DNA of 43,978 nt from a virus, in the IMG/VR virus record IMGVR_UViG_3300005467_000017, positions 1-43,978 of that record; one strand, given 5' to 3'. This document shows, in pieces, positions 12,845 to 21,378 of the stretch; the stretch's first letter is position 1; each line of letters opens with the position of its first letter. A program made the position numbers and the translations under genes. The notes beneath the pieces were generated by a model. That model saw nothing but the letters and a program-made list of their open reading frames with translations, had not been told where the DNA came from and ran no database searches.

Positions 12845-13317
12845 CCACGCCAGCTGAGCAGATCAATGCCCTGCTGCCACAGCTGACGCACGAGCAGCTG
12901 ACGCGATTGATCGCCCGCGCACGCGCACTGCTCCAACTTTCCACGGACCGCGACGAGGAGGTGGAGTCTGGCGAAGTCATGGTGGTCGACGCGATCGCGC
13001 GGACGCTGACCGGTATGGGCGTCGAGTGCCCGCACGCCGGCATGCTGATGCGAGCGGTCGACGCCAAGTTTCGCAGGAAGCTGCCCGGGCTGTTGACCTA
13101 CTTACGCAACGCACATCCACAACGGCAGGGGCAGCTTACCGTACTGAACATGGGGATTGAGCTTCTCTACAAGGATATGACCAACGCGGGATACCCCGTC
13201 ACAGCGCGGACGCTGATGGGACACGTCCACCGCCTGCCGGCCGCAATCAATCGAGCATTTCCCGGATACGCGCGCGGCGGCAGGCTGCCATGGCTCGTCC
13301 GCATCAGGGAGCAATGA
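12841..13317 (+). CDS. Hypothetical 158-aa protein
   Basis: The start at 12841 (MTTPAEQINALLPQLTHEQL) overlaps the upstream TGA. The N-terminal third is a helical hairpin (TRLIARARALLQLS); the middle and C-terminus hold further helices and a YPVTARTLMGHVHRL segment that could be a winged helix. The family is not recognised. Confidence 0.6.
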   Translation: MTTPAEQINALLPQLTHEQLTRLIARARALLQLSTDRDEEVESGEVMVVDAIARTLTGMGVECPHAGMLMRAVDAKFRRKLPGLLTYLRNAHPQRQGQLTVLNMGIELLYKDMTNAGYPVTARTLMGHVHRLPAAINRAFPGYARGGRLPWLVRIREQ

Positions 13318-13400
13318 TCATGATAAAGATCCTGAGGGCAGCCATGGCTGGCGCCTTTATTGGCGTGGTGATTATGCGCGAGAAGAGGCGGACGCCTTGA
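13314..13400 (+). CDS. Tiny membrane protein (28 aa)
   Basis: MIMIKILRAAMAGAFIGVVI followed by MREKRRTP is a single hydrophobic helix with a basic C-terminus. The ATG overlaps the upstream TGA, and the TGA overlaps a TTG start of the methyltransferase. Confidence 0.5.
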   Translation: MIMIKILRAAMAGAFIGVVIMREKRRTP

Positions 13401-14185
13401 AAAAAGTACGTACCGAAAAGCTTGCGGATGGCATAACACTTTATTGCGGTGATTGTCGCGAGATATTGCCCACATTGAAGGACGTCGACTTGATCGCGAC
13501 CGACCCCCCATACGAAGCGGACGCGCATCGCCAAGATCGGAAAATTACTGGTAGGAATAGGACAGGCTTGCCACAACAAGCATTTTCCTTTGGGCCGATA
13601 GACTCGATCCGTGATGAAATTGCTGTTAAAATGACGGAAGTATGCATCGGCTGGGTTTTGGCTTTTTGTATGGCGGAGGGTGTTGGTCTGTGGAAACAGT
13701 CTTTTGAAGCCGCGGGCGCAAAATACAAGCGAGCTATGATTTGGTTGAAGCCGGATGCTATGCCTCAATATAATGGAGAAGGTCCGGCAGCTGGGTATGA
13801 GAGTATTGTAGCTGCTTGGTGCGGAAATGGCCGCAGTCAATGGAATGGTGGAGGTCGTGTCGGCACATTCACCCACAACAAGAATACAGGCGGTAAGCAC
13901 GAGCACGAAACTCAAAAGCCAGTTCCACTAATGGCAGAGCTGATCACTCTTTTCTCGAACCGCGGAAATCTTGTATGTGATCCTTTCATGGGCTCAGGAA
14001 CCACGGGCGTGGCAGCTGTTAAACTTGATCGAAGGTTCATTGGCATAGAAGCTGACCCGCGTTATTTCGATATTGCGTGCAGACGCGTTACCGCCGCATT
14101 GCGAGAACCAGACATGTTCATAGAACGTCCGAAGATACCCGCTCCGGATATGTTTGCCAGCAGCAATAAAAAGGATCGGACGTGA
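13397..14185 (+). CDS. DNA methyltransferase (beta-type, N6-adenine or N4-cytosine)
   Basis: A 262-residue protein with a TTG start. The order is catalytic DPPY (residues 36-39) first, then TQKPVPLM, then the SAM-binding DPFMGSGTTG (about 195-204), as in beta-class enzymes. A separate target-recognition domain is not obvious. Composition is noticeably more AT-rich than the flanking genes, as is the next gene, suggesting joint acquisition. It may protect phage DNA from restriction; adenine versus N4-cytosine cannot be settled here. Confidence 0.85.
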   Translation: MKKVRTEKLADGITLYCGDCREILPTLKDVDLIATDPPYEADAHRQDRKITGRNRTGLPQQAFSFGPIDSIRDEIAVKMTEVCIGWVLAFCMAEGVGLWKQSFEAAGAKYKRAMIWLKPDAMPQYNGEGPAAGYESIVAAWCGNGRSQWNGGGRVGTFTHNKNTGGKHEHETQKPVPLMAELITLFSNRGNLVCDPFMGSGTTGVAAVKLDRRFIGIEADPRYFDIACRRVTAALREPDMFIERPKIPAPDMFASSNKKDRT

Positions 14186-14664
14186 CCATGCCATCAGCAA
14201 TGCCGACTGCCGCGCAAATAAGGAAGTGGAGAAGAGCCTGGTGCACCCAACGCTCCTCCGCTAAGAGGCGTGGAATCGCATTCACGCTGACATTCGAGGA
14301 TTGGCTTAGTATTTGGCAGGATTCAGGGCATTTGAAAAATCGAGGACGCATGCTTGGTCAGTTCGTTATGGCGCGGCCAGGGGACGTCGGCTCATACGAA
14401 GTCGGAAATGTAATCATAACCAGATGCGAGCAAAATCATATCGACGCAGCTCCCAGAATGCGAGGTATTCCAAAAACACAGGAGCATAAGGAAAAGCAAT
14501 CAATAGCAATGAGGGGAAGGAAGCTAACATCCGCCCACAAGAAAAAGATATCGAAGGGTCTTCGTGGGAAAACTAAGGGTATTCCTAAATCTGAGGAGCA
14601 TCGCCGAAAAATATCATTCGCTACAATGGGGAGAGTTGCTTGGAACAAGGGGCTCAAAAAATGA
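14182..14664 (+). CDS. NUMOD3-containing HNH-like homing endonuclease
   Basis: A 160-residue protein with a GTG start (an ATG lies 2 codons later). The N-terminal half (KWRRAWCTQRSSAKRRGIAF ... YEVGNVIITRCEQNH) resembles an HNH-type catalytic part of phage homing nucleases. The C-terminal half carries repeats of the NUMOD3 DNA-binding motif: RGIPKTQEHKEKQS, GRKLTSAHKKKIS and KGIPKSEEHRRKIS. AT-rich and tightly overlapped with methyltransferase and helicase genes, it looks like a free-standing mobile gene. Confidence 0.75.
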   Translation: MTMPSAMPTAAQIRKWRRAWCTQRSSAKRRGIAFTLTFEDWLSIWQDSGHLKNRGRMLGQFVMARPGDVGSYEVGNVIITRCEQNHIDAAPRMRGIPKTQEHKEKQSIAMRGRKLTSAHKKKISKGLRGKTKGIPKSEEHRRKISFATMGRVAWNKGLKK

Positions 14665-16121
14665 CTGAGAAACCATCTGGCGCCCAATGTGAGAATATTA
14701 TCACGATCCTAGCTCACGACGACCAGAACGGTCGGATCGTCGCCTCTGCGCTCGACGTCGAGGCGCTCGACGGCGAGTACCGCCTGATCGCCGAGCGGTG
14801 CGTGACTTACTGGCGGCAGTATGGGCACGCGCCGAAGGCACACACGGCTGATCTGTTCGCGGATATCCTCGAGGATCCGACGAACCGTCGCGCCAGTCTG
14901 ATCCGCCGCATCCTGATGCAGATGGCGATGCTCTCCGAGGGCATCAATGCCAAATACGTGGTCGACACGCTGCAGCGGAAGAACCGTGAAGGTCAGCTCA
15001 AGGAAGCAATCCTTCGCTCCGCTGAAATCATTACGCGGCAGGGCGACAGCTCGATCGAGGATGTCGAGGAAATCCTTGCCGACATCATGCGCGCGCGGAA
15101 CCAGATGTTCGAGCGCGGCGTCAAGCTAGACGATCCACTTGAGGAATTCATCGAATGGCTACGCAATGACAATCGTGAGTTCTCGACAGGAATTGCGGTC
15201 CTGGACCGGCGCGGAATCGTCCCGGCGCGGAAACGTATTTTCCTGCTGATCGGACCTAAGGGTGGTGGCAAGTCGTGGTTCCTGGTCGGCGTTGCCAAGG
15301 CCGCATTGCTGCGCCGACTGCGCGTCCTGCATATCAGCTTGGAGAACTCGGAAAACGAAACGCGGATGCGCTACTACCAGTCGCTGTTCGGCGTGCCGCA
15401 GCAATCAGCTGAGATGACGCGCGCGCCAATCATCCTCCGCGACGGCAACGGCGACATCCGCGCGATCGAGCACGAGGACGTCCCGGTTCAGTTTGACCTC
15501 AACAGCCCGGTGCTCGCCGAGGAACTTGCGGCGCGAATGGAACAGCTGCGCGGCAAGGAGTCCAATCTGATCATCAAGCAGTTCCCCAACCGCGCGCTGA
15601 GTGTCGAGATGCTGTCAGCTTACCTCGACAGCATTGAGATGGTTGATGGCTTCATCCCCGACCTGATGGTCCTGGACTATCCCAAGCTGATGAAACAGAA
15701 CGCACGGTCGGCGAGCGACTACCGGATCAGTCTTGGGCATAATCTGGAACGGCTGCGCGCGTTGGCGTTCGAGCGCAATCTTGCACTGGTTGTGGTTGAT
15801 CAGCTCAACAGGAAAGGTAACGAAAACGAGGTGGCTCGCTCCACCGACATCGGCGAGGACATCAGCCAGATCCAGACGGCGGATATCGTCCTGACCTACT
15901 CGGCGACTCGTCCGGAAAGGCAATTCGGCTTGGCGCGCGTGTATGTCGAGCACGCGCGATCGAAAAAGGACAAGTTCGGTCTGTTGATTACCCAGCACCT
16001 CGACCGAGGGCAGTTCTGCACCGACTCGGTAGTGTTGCCTGACGACTATTTCGACACGCTGATGCCGACGAACGGCGTAGCTGAGACATATGAAGAGGAC
16101 AACGGGGTTCCGGGAGATTGA
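14661..16121 (+). CDS. Replicative DnaB-like helicase
   Basis: A 486-residue protein. The helical N-terminal domain (to about residue 165) is followed by a RecA-like domain: FSTGIAVLDRRG, Walker A GPKGGGKSW (about 197), VLHISLENSENETRMRYY (motif H1a), DLMVLDYPKLM (Walker B), ALVVVDQLNRKG and a GEDISQIQTADIVLTYS sensor. The start ATG overlaps the stop of the HNH gene. It probably unwinds the fork together with the DnaG-type primase at 32.6 kb. Confidence 0.88.
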   Translation: MTEKPSGAQCENIITILAHDDQNGRIVASALDVEALDGEYRLIAERCVTYWRQYGHAPKAHTADLFADILEDPTNRRASLIRRILMQMAMLSEGINAKYVVDTLQRKNREGQLKEAILRSAEIITRQGDSSIEDVEEILADIMRARNQMFERGVKLDDPLEEFIEWLRNDNREFSTGIAVLDRRGIVPARKRIFLLIGPKGGGKSWFLVGVAKAALLRRLRVLHISLENSENETRMRYYQSLFGVPQQSAEMTRAPIILRDGNGDIRAIEHEDVPVQFDLNSPVLAEELAARMEQLRGKESNLIIKQFPNRALSVEMLSAYLDSIEMVDGFIPDLMVLDYPKLMKQNARSASDYRISLGHNLERLRALAFERNLALVVVDQLNRKGNENEVARSTDIGEDISQIQTADIVLTYSATRPERQFGLARVYVEHARSKKDKFGLLITQHLDRGQFCTDSVVLPDDYFDTLMPTNGVAETYEEDNGVPGD

Positions 16122-16125
16122 TCCG

Positions 16126-16581
16126 ATGTCGAAGGACGAGACCATCGCTCTGATCGCCGAGGCGTTGTCGCGGCACGCCATGCACGCCAGTCTCGATCGA
16201 TTGGGCATCAAGATCGGAGAACCCGGACGTCCCGGGTATTCAGTGGAAAGGTTCGAGGCGGACGTTGCCAAGCATACGCCCGAGCACCGCAGCGAAGCCG
16301 AGGCTGTCTACAATGCCTTGCACAAATCCGATGTGGCGCAGCGCACTGGAGCTTTCCCGGTTATGCACTTCGTTCACGATCATGGCGTCGACTATGCCGC
16401 CGCGCAGATCATGTTCGCGTACTACCTCAAACACTTTGGTGCGCGTCGACCGAATCTGACTTTGCAAGAATGTCGCGCGTGCGACATGCTGGTGGCAGCG
16501 GGTGGGCCTACATTGACCCACGAGCTGTCTAGGCTAGCCGAGAGCGAGATCCGTCGCCGACAGAAGGATGCTACTTCATGA
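16126..16581 (+). CDS. Hypothetical 151-aa protein
   Basis: The ATG at 16126 (MSKDETIALIAEALSRHAMH) follows a GGGAG ribosome site, 4 bases after the helicase stop. It is mainly helical (EHRSEAEAVYNALHKSD, AAAQIMFAYYLKHFGA). Not recognised; it may serve replication by position. Confidence 0.6.
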   Translation: MSKDETIALIAEALSRHAMHASLDRLGIKIGEPGRPGYSVERFEADVAKHTPEHRSEAEAVYNALHKSDVAQRTGAFPVMHFVHDHGVDYAAAQIMFAYYLKHFGARRPNLTLQECRACDMLVAAGGPTLTHELSRLAESEIRRRQKDATS

Positions 16582-16994
16582 CCAGCCATTCATTTCGTGT
16601 CACACTGCCGCAGTTCTGCTTCACCGAAGTAGGTGACGAGAACGTGGCATATGAGATGCGCGAAATAATTCTGGAAGGGCTTGATTGCACAGATCCGTCA
16701 AAGATCGACCTGACCGTCGAGTTGCTCGAAGGCGGCACTTCCGAGGAAGCTGTGAACCATCCTGACCACTACGGCGGCGCAGACAACCCGTACGAGGTCA
16801 TCAAGGTATTGGAAGCATGGCTGACGCCCGAAGAATTCCGCGGCGCGCTCAAGTTCAACATCCACAAATACCTTGCCCGCGCCAAGAAGAAGGGCGGGAG
16901 CGAGGACATTGCCAAGGCGCAGTGGTATCTCAACTACTACGCCGACTATGAACGTCGACAAACCGAGGCTGCGCGAGCGCAGATCGGACGATGA
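16578..16994 (+). CDS. DUF3310 (SaV-like) protein
   Basis: A 138-residue protein. Residues about 57-125 match the phage DUF3310 pattern: AVNHPDHYGG, YEVIKVLEAWLTPEEF, ALKFNIHKYLARAKKKGG and DIAKAQWYLNYYADYE. The family often lies beside replication and nucleotide-metabolism genes in phages; its biochemical role is not established. The N-terminal 55 residues are extra. The open frame continues past the TGA (next entry). Confidence 0.8.
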   Translation: MTSHSFRVTLPQFCFTEVGDENVAYEMREIILEGLDCTDPSKIDLTVELLEGGTSEEAVNHPDHYGGADNPYEVIKVLEAWLTPEEFRGALKFNIHKYLARAKKKGGSEDIAKAQWYLNYYADYERRQTEAARAQIGR

Positions 16995-17168
16995 AAAACA
17001 GGGAACCGGCACACCGGCGAGATCGTCTACCGCGCGGCCGAGGACTGCCGGCCCGATCAGTCCGACATCTTCAACAAGAACGCCGCCTCGAAGGAATGCC
17101 ACCGCCTGTGCGGCCTCTCCGGATACCCGGACGCCGACGTGATCGCAGAGATGGATACCCAGGAGTGA
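16991..17168 (+). CDS. Small protein, apparently frameshifted at a poly-A run
   Basis: After the ATG at 16991 the frame degenerates, but the frame one base over reads NRHTGEIVYRAAEDCRPDQS ... CHRLCGLSGYPDADVIAEM to a TGA at 17166-17168. With four A's instead of five at 16994-16998 the gene would read straight through from the ATG (about 58 aa). Either the sequence has an indel, the gene is broken, or slippage occurs. Confidence 0.5.
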
Positions 17169-17172
17169 GCCA

Positions 17173-18099
17173 ATGACCATCGCAGCAAAAATTCTCGCGG
17201 CGTCTGCCCACCCGCACGGCGGGCCGCCGCTCTACAGTCTGCAGCTCCGCTACCCCAAGCTCATCCACGGCGAGCTGATGACGCACCGCGTATTCTCGCG
17301 CAACGCTTCGTCGTCCCGCGCGATCCCGGTCGAACGCATGATCCAGGACGTGCTGGACGACCCGGTCATCCCAATGCACTGGGGCAAGAACCAGCCCGGC
17401 ATGCAGGCGCGGGAGGAGTGCGACGAGCCGGTGCTGATGCCGATGTCCGACCGTGATGACCGCACTCACATGGTCTGCGATCGTTTGCACGCGTGGCTGC
17501 GTGCGCGAGATCAGATGGTCGATGCGGCGGGGGCTTTCGCCAAGGCCAAATATCACAAGCAGATCGTCAACCGCCTGCTGGAACCGTGGCTGCACATCAA
17601 CGTGGTCGTGACCGCGACCGAGTGGTCCAACTTCTTCGCGCTGCGCTGCCATCCCGACGCGCAGCCAGAGATGCGTGCGCTCGCCGAGGCTGTGCGGGAC
17701 GCGATCGCTGGCGCAACCCCGCGGGTGCTGCAGCCCGGCGAGTGGCATCTGCCCTATGTGACACCCCGCCAGCACGAGAGCGGTGCCGACGAGGTCCCCA
17801 TGAACCTGGAGCAGGCCATCAATGTGTCGGTGGCGCGCTGTGCTCGCGTCTCATACCTGACCCATGACGGCAAGGTGCCGGCGATCGAGCAGGACCTCGC
17901 GCTCTACGATCGGCTGGCGGCCTCCGTCCCGCTTCACGCATCGCCGTGCGAGCACCAGGCGACGCCGGATGAGTGGGACGATTCCATCAGTGGCGGTGAT
18001 CTGGGTCACGATATCGACAAGTGGTTGAATCCACAGCTTCACGGCAACCTGCGCGGATGGATACAATATCGCAAGACGCTGCCCGGTGAGTGTCAGTGA
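17173..18099 (+). CDS. thyX: FAD-dependent thymidylate synthase
   Basis: A 308-residue ThyX-type protein. The signature THRVFSRNASSSRAIPV (residues about 37-53) corresponds to the RHR-x7-8-R flavin/substrate motif. It makes dTMP from dUMP with methylene-THF and NADPH. It is longer than typical bacterial ThyX (about 220-250 aa). A ThyX next to a polymerase fused to a uracil-DNA glycosylase suggests control of dU in phage DNA. Confidence 0.85.
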   Translation: MTIAAKILAASAHPHGGPPLYSLQLRYPKLIHGELMTHRVFSRNASSSRAIPVERMIQDVLDDPVIPMHWGKNQPGMQAREECDEPVLMPMSDRDDRTHMVCDRLHAWLRARDQMVDAAGAFAKAKYHKQIVNRLLEPWLHINVVVTATEWSNFFALRCHPDAQPEMRALAEAVRDAIAGATPRVLQPGEWHLPYVTPRQHESGADEVPMNLEQAINVSVARCARVSYLTHDGKVPAIEQDLALYDRLAASVPLHASPCEHQATPDEWDDSISGGDLGHDIDKWLNPQLHGNLRGWIQYRKTLPGECQ

Positions 18100-18350
18100 T
18101 GCATCCGGCTATGGACCCAGGGAACAATGCATCTTGGCAGCTAGCGCGCGTCTTACGCCGAGTCTGTCGGGATTTTTATATCGGGGAGCTGGCAGAAATG
18201 CCTGGTGGCATTTACATTGTATCACCAGGCTGCCACCTAGATCCCGAAACACGCAAAACGATAGAGGAAATAGTTCGAGAATCTGGAGGTCCATACCACG
18301 GTTCCGTTCGATTTTTTTCTCGCGAAGATCTGGCCGGTGAGTGTCAATGA
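18099..18350 (+). CDS. Hypothetical 83-aa protein
   Basis: The ATG at 18099 overlaps the ThyX stop (TGATG). The sequence includes LARVLRRVCRDFYIGELAEM and PETRKTIEEIVRESGG. It ends AGECQ, like the ThyX end PGECQ, because a 13-bp repeat (CCGGTGAGTGTCA) lies at both gene ends. Composition is more AT-rich than its neighbours. Confidence 0.6.
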   Translation: MHPAMDPGNNASWQLARVLRRVCRDFYIGELAEMPGGIYIVSPGCHLDPETRKTIEEIVRESGGPYHGSVRFFSREDLAGECQ

Positions 18351-18523
18351 ACCGCGAGGATCCGGAGCGGCGCGAGATCGTCGAGGCAAGAGTTGCCGAA
18401 GCCGGACGGCAGTTCCGTGAGCGCGAGATTTCGCTCCATGTCTTCCGCGCCAAGCTGCATGCTCTTGGTCTGCGCGGGCACCTGATTACCGAGCAGGTGC
18501 ATGCCTGGTGGAGCGCGAAATGA
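18347..18523 (+). CDS. Hypothetical 58-aa helical protein
   Basis: MNREDPERREIVEARVAEAG continues as a charged helix and ends VHAWWSAK. It is joined by ATGA overlaps to both neighbours. Unknown function. Confidence 0.55.
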   Translation: MNREDPERREIVEARVAEAGRQFREREISLHVFRAKLHALGLRGHLITEQVHAWWSAK

Positions 18524-18825
18524 GGAATCCGATCAGGGTCGTGCTCACGGACGACGACGGCAATGTGACGCGCGATGCGCCCAAGAACGACCGTTTCATG
18601 CTCGTCACCATCCGCGACATCCGACGCAAACGGACGGTTCAAGGCACGTGCTCACTGGCACGCTGGGCCAATATCCTGGAACGCATCCGGAAGCGCTGGC
18701 CGCGCGCTGTGATCTCCCCAAAGACCAAAAGGCCGATCACCATCCGAACGCACCGCGGCGGGCCCTTGGTGCTCATATGCGAGGCGCTGGAAGGCCCCGT
18801 CGCCAGCGTGGCGACGCATCACTGA
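18520..18825 (+). CDS. Hypothetical 101-aa protein
   Basis: From the ATG at 18520 (MRNPIRVVLTDDDGNVTRDA) it has a beta-rich N-terminus and a basic helix (LARWANILERIRKRWP). It overlaps the SNF2 helicase start by one base. Not recognised. Confidence 0.55.
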   Translation: MRNPIRVVLTDDDGNVTRDAPKNDRFMLVTIRDIRRKRTVQGTCSLARWANILERIRKRWPRAVISPKTKRPITIRTHRGGPLVLICEALEGPVASVATHH

Positions 18826-20432
18826 TGACACCAGAGCGCATCATCCGCGCGTTCCTGGAGAAGGAGCGCGACGACTGGCGAGTCTACCAGCGACTCAGCG
18901 CCGTCCAGCTCGACCGGCTGGCGCGAAAGCATAAGGTCGACCCCGATGTGTGGCGCCGCATGCGCCGGCACCAGAAGGTCATGTTCCTCATCTGCCTGCG
19001 CACACGCCGGTTCGCCCTATGGGCGGCGACGGGAACGGGCAAAACTTTCGTCATGCTGGCGCTAGTCAACCATCTGCGCATCCCAGTGATCGTGCTCGTC
19101 CCGCGCAAGCCGAACAAGACCGAGTGGCAGCGTGAGATCGAGAAGCACATGCCGCACATGCCATACCTGGTGCTTCGCGGCTCGTCTCGCGACAAGTGGA
19201 CACAGATCGAGGAGCACGGCGATGACGTGCTCCTGATGATTGAGACTTACGGCGGCATGGCGCGGCTGGTGGGCGACCTCGGCCGCGACGGACGAAAGGG
19301 CAAAAGCAAGAGCAAGAAGCTGCGTGTGGTTCCGAAGCGCGGCAAGATCACTAAGCTTTCTCGACTGACGTCCGGGCTGGTGATCGACGAGTCGCAGAAC
19401 TGCGCCAACAAGAAGACGCTTCCCTTCCGCATCAGCCGCAAGCTGGGCCAGACCGCGCAATTGGTCTTCGCTCTGTCAGGAACGCCGTTCGGTCGAAACG
19501 TCGAGCGGGTGTGGTCGCAGATGTTCCTGGTCGACAACGGCGAGACTTTGGGCAAGACGCTCGGGTTCTTCCGCGACGTGTTCTTCTCAGCCAAGGACAA
19601 CTACTGGGGCGGTCGCGAATACACTTTCCGCAAGCAGATGATGCCGGAGCTGCGCCGGGTCCTGAATCACCGGTCCATCCGCATCCGCGCCAACGAAGCC
19701 GATCTGCCGGCGTGCAGCATGATCAAGAAATACATCCAGCTGCCGACCGACGCGGAGACGCACTACAAGCGCGCATGGGAGCTGTGGAAGAACGGGCGCG
19801 GCAGCATCCAGGAGAGCAAGAACGCATTCCTGCGTCTGCGGCAGATCTCGTCCGGATTTGTTGGCTACAGCGATGACGAAACAGGGACGCGCGCGCAGTT
19901 TGCCTTCGACGAGAACCCGAAGCTTGAAATGCTGATGTCGCTGGTCGAGGGCGTGGTCGACGAGCACAAGTGCGTTATCTTCTACGAGTTCACCTGGTCT
20001 GCGGCGCGGATCGTCGAGCAGCTCAAACGACTGAAGATCGGATATAGCCATCTGGCGGGAAGGACCAAGCGCAGCGATCAGGAGCTGCTGTCATTCGTCA
20101 ACGACGATCGGCGCCGAGTCATGCTGCTGCAAAACCTGTTCGGCGCCGGCCTGAACATCCAGATTGCGAAGTACGGCTTCTTTTATGAGTCGCCGGTGTC
20201 GAGCACGGTCCGCGCACAGTGCGAAGGCCGCATCCGGCGGCAGGGTTCCGAGCATGAGCATGTGTTCCTGTACGACCTGGTCACCACAGACACCAATGAC
20301 GAGAAGGTGTTGGAGTTCGTGCGCGAGGGTCAGGACCAGATGCACGCTATCTTGGACGGCGATCAGGCACCACGACGGTCACAATCTTCTATCGCCCGCC
20401 GCAGACTTTCCCGCAGCTCCGACAACGCGTAA
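18825..20432 (+). CDS. SNF2-type superfamily 2 helicase
   Basis: A 535-residue protein with all main SF2 motifs: WAATGTGKT (motif I, about 63-71), ETYGGMARL (Ia/Ib), VIDESQNC (II), ALSGTPFGR (III), FYEFTWSA (IV region), LFGAGLNIQ (V) and QCEGRIRRQGSEH (VI). It should use ATP to translocate on duplex DNA, for replication, recombination or remodelling. I reject a longer in-frame start at 18501. The last 70 bases overlap the convergent gene on the other strand. Confidence 0.87.
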   Translation: MTPERIIRAFLEKERDDWRVYQRLSAVQLDRLARKHKVDPDVWRRMRRHQKVMFLICLRTRRFALWAATGTGKTFVMLALVNHLRIPVIVLVPRKPNKTEWQREIEKHMPHMPYLVLRGSSRDKWTQIEEHGDDVLLMIETYGGMARLVGDLGRDGRKGKSKSKKLRVVPKRGKITKLSRLTSGLVIDESQNCANKKTLPFRISRKLGQTAQLVFALSGTPFGRNVERVWSQMFLVDNGETLGKTLGFFRDVFFSAKDNYWGGREYTFRKQMMPELRRVLNHRSIRIRANEADLPACSMIKKYIQLPTDAETHYKRAWELWKNGRGSIQESKNAFLRLRQISSGFVGYSDDETGTRAQFAFDENPKLEMLMSLVEGVVDEHKCVIFYEFTWSAARIVEQLKRLKIGYSHLAGRTKRSDQELLSFVNDDRRRVMLLQNLFGAGLNIQIAKYGFFYESPVSSTVRAQCEGRIRRQGSEHEHVFLYDLVTTDTNDEKVLEFVREGQDQMHAILDGDQAPRRSQSSIARRRLSRSSDNA

Positions 20433-20542
20433 GTCCCACATCGCACGGAATGCGTGTTGTTGTTCCTATAAACGCAGTAGCCCTTTCCCTCGCGGATAAC
20501 GAAATAATCGCCGCGCTCATGGATGATTACATTTTCCTTCAT
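20363..20542 (-). CDS. Small protein convergent with the helicase gene (59 aa)
   Basis: MKENVIIHERGDYFVIREGK begins a beta hairpin typical of small host-takeover proteins, followed by a helix (LSELRESLRRAIEDC). The ATG comes directly after the TAA of the previous gene. Its 3' end overlaps the helicase C-terminus by 70 bp. Confidence 0.6.
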   Translation of the reverse strand: MKENVIIHERGDYFVIREGKGYCVYRNNNTHSVRCGTYALSELRESLRRAIEDCDRRGA

Positions 20543-20815
20543 TTAGTACATCTCCTCGCGCGAATAGCGCTTCTCGCGCCACGGCTCGGCGCGGGGCGTG
20601 ATTGGCCGATACAGACATACACCCGGCTTTGTCAGAGCAACGAACGTGGCAGCAAGCGTGATCGGATCAGTGGTGGCGTCTGACGCATACCTCCAGCCCA
20701 TGCGGCGCATTTGATACGGCGTAATGTCCATAAGCTCGGCCGCTTCTTTCAGATTTTTCGCAGCTACCATGCAGGCATTCACGCCGTCCAGATTCATCAT
20801 CTCATAGACTTTCAT
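20543..20815 (-). CDS. Hypothetical 90-aa protein
   Basis: MKVYEMMNLDGVNACMVAAK is followed by an HTH-like stretch (LKEAAELMDITPYQMRRMGW) and a C-terminal strand region. It starts inside the preceding stop (ATGA). A small DNA-binding protein is possible. Confidence 0.58.
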   Translation of the reverse strand: MKVYEMMNLDGVNACMVAAKNLKEAAELMDITPYQMRRMGWRYASDATTDPITLAATFVALTKPGVCLYRPITPRAEPWREKRYSREEMY

Positions 20816-21057
20816 TCTTCTCTCCCGTATCGCACCTCGACGCGAATGATCTCGGTCGCGCGCATTCGGCTGTTTCCAATCTCCACCATGTAAGTGGCAG
20901 GACGCACTCCCCGCACCCGTGAAATCGACAGGCAGCGCGCGTGGCGTCCGAACATCTTGGACGCCAGCCGGTGAGCGAACACCCGGCCGGCGTCATCTGC
21001 ATTGCGGACACTCGGTCCCGCTCGGACCGTACGCAGTCCCTTGCACACGAACCGCAT
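20812..21057 (-). CDS. Hypothetical 81-aa basic protein
   Basis: MRFVCKGLRTVRAGPSVRNA continues with many Arg and Val residues in predicted strands (VEIGNSRMRATEIIRVEVRY). The ATG lies 3 bases after the upstream stop. No family recognised. Confidence 0.55.
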   Translation of the reverse strand: MRFVCKGLRTVRAGPSVRNADDAGRVFAHRLASKMFGRHARCLSISRVRGVRPATYMVEIGNSRMRATEIIRVEVRYGREE

Positions 21058-21060
21058 GAC

Positions 21061-21378
21061 TCACCCCGACCGCGGAAGCTCGTCGCAGAACCAAAGATCG
21101 CTGCCGCCTTCCTGCACGCGGCGGATTTCCTCGCGGACGCGGAGCAGGCGCTCGTTCAGTTCGTATTCGGCCTCAAGGCGGGACACCACCTGCTCACGCG
21201 TCAGACGCAGACCGTGCTCGTGATAGCACTTCGGGTCGCCCTGCGCTTCACACGTTGGACACTCGGCGCAGATGCAATCATCGACAGCCTTCTTGCAGAC
21301 GTCGCAGGGCCCCTCGTCCTCCTCGTCGGGGAGCGTCGAGCACCCCGGCGGCAGGCTCCATCCAAACAATCGACTCAT
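21061..21378 (-). CDS. Cys-rich zinc-binding protein with helical tail
   Basis: A 105-residue protein with PCDVCKKAVDDCICAECPTC and KCYHEHG near residues 24-54, enough ligands for two zinc ions, followed by a long charged helix (REQVVSRLEAEYELNERLLR). It overlaps the upstream gene by ATGA. Confidence 0.62.
   Translation of the reverse strand: MSRLFGWSLPPGCSTLPDEEDEGPCDVCKKAVDDCICAECPTCEAQGDPKCYHEHGLRLTREQVVSRLEAEYELNERLLRVREEIRRVQEGGSDLWFCDELPRSG

Noticed and set aside
18501-18824. N-terminal extension of the SNF2 helicase frame
   Set aside because: It overlaps two well-formed genes in another frame and adds only low-complexity sequence; the ATG at 18825 fits the operon overlap pattern.
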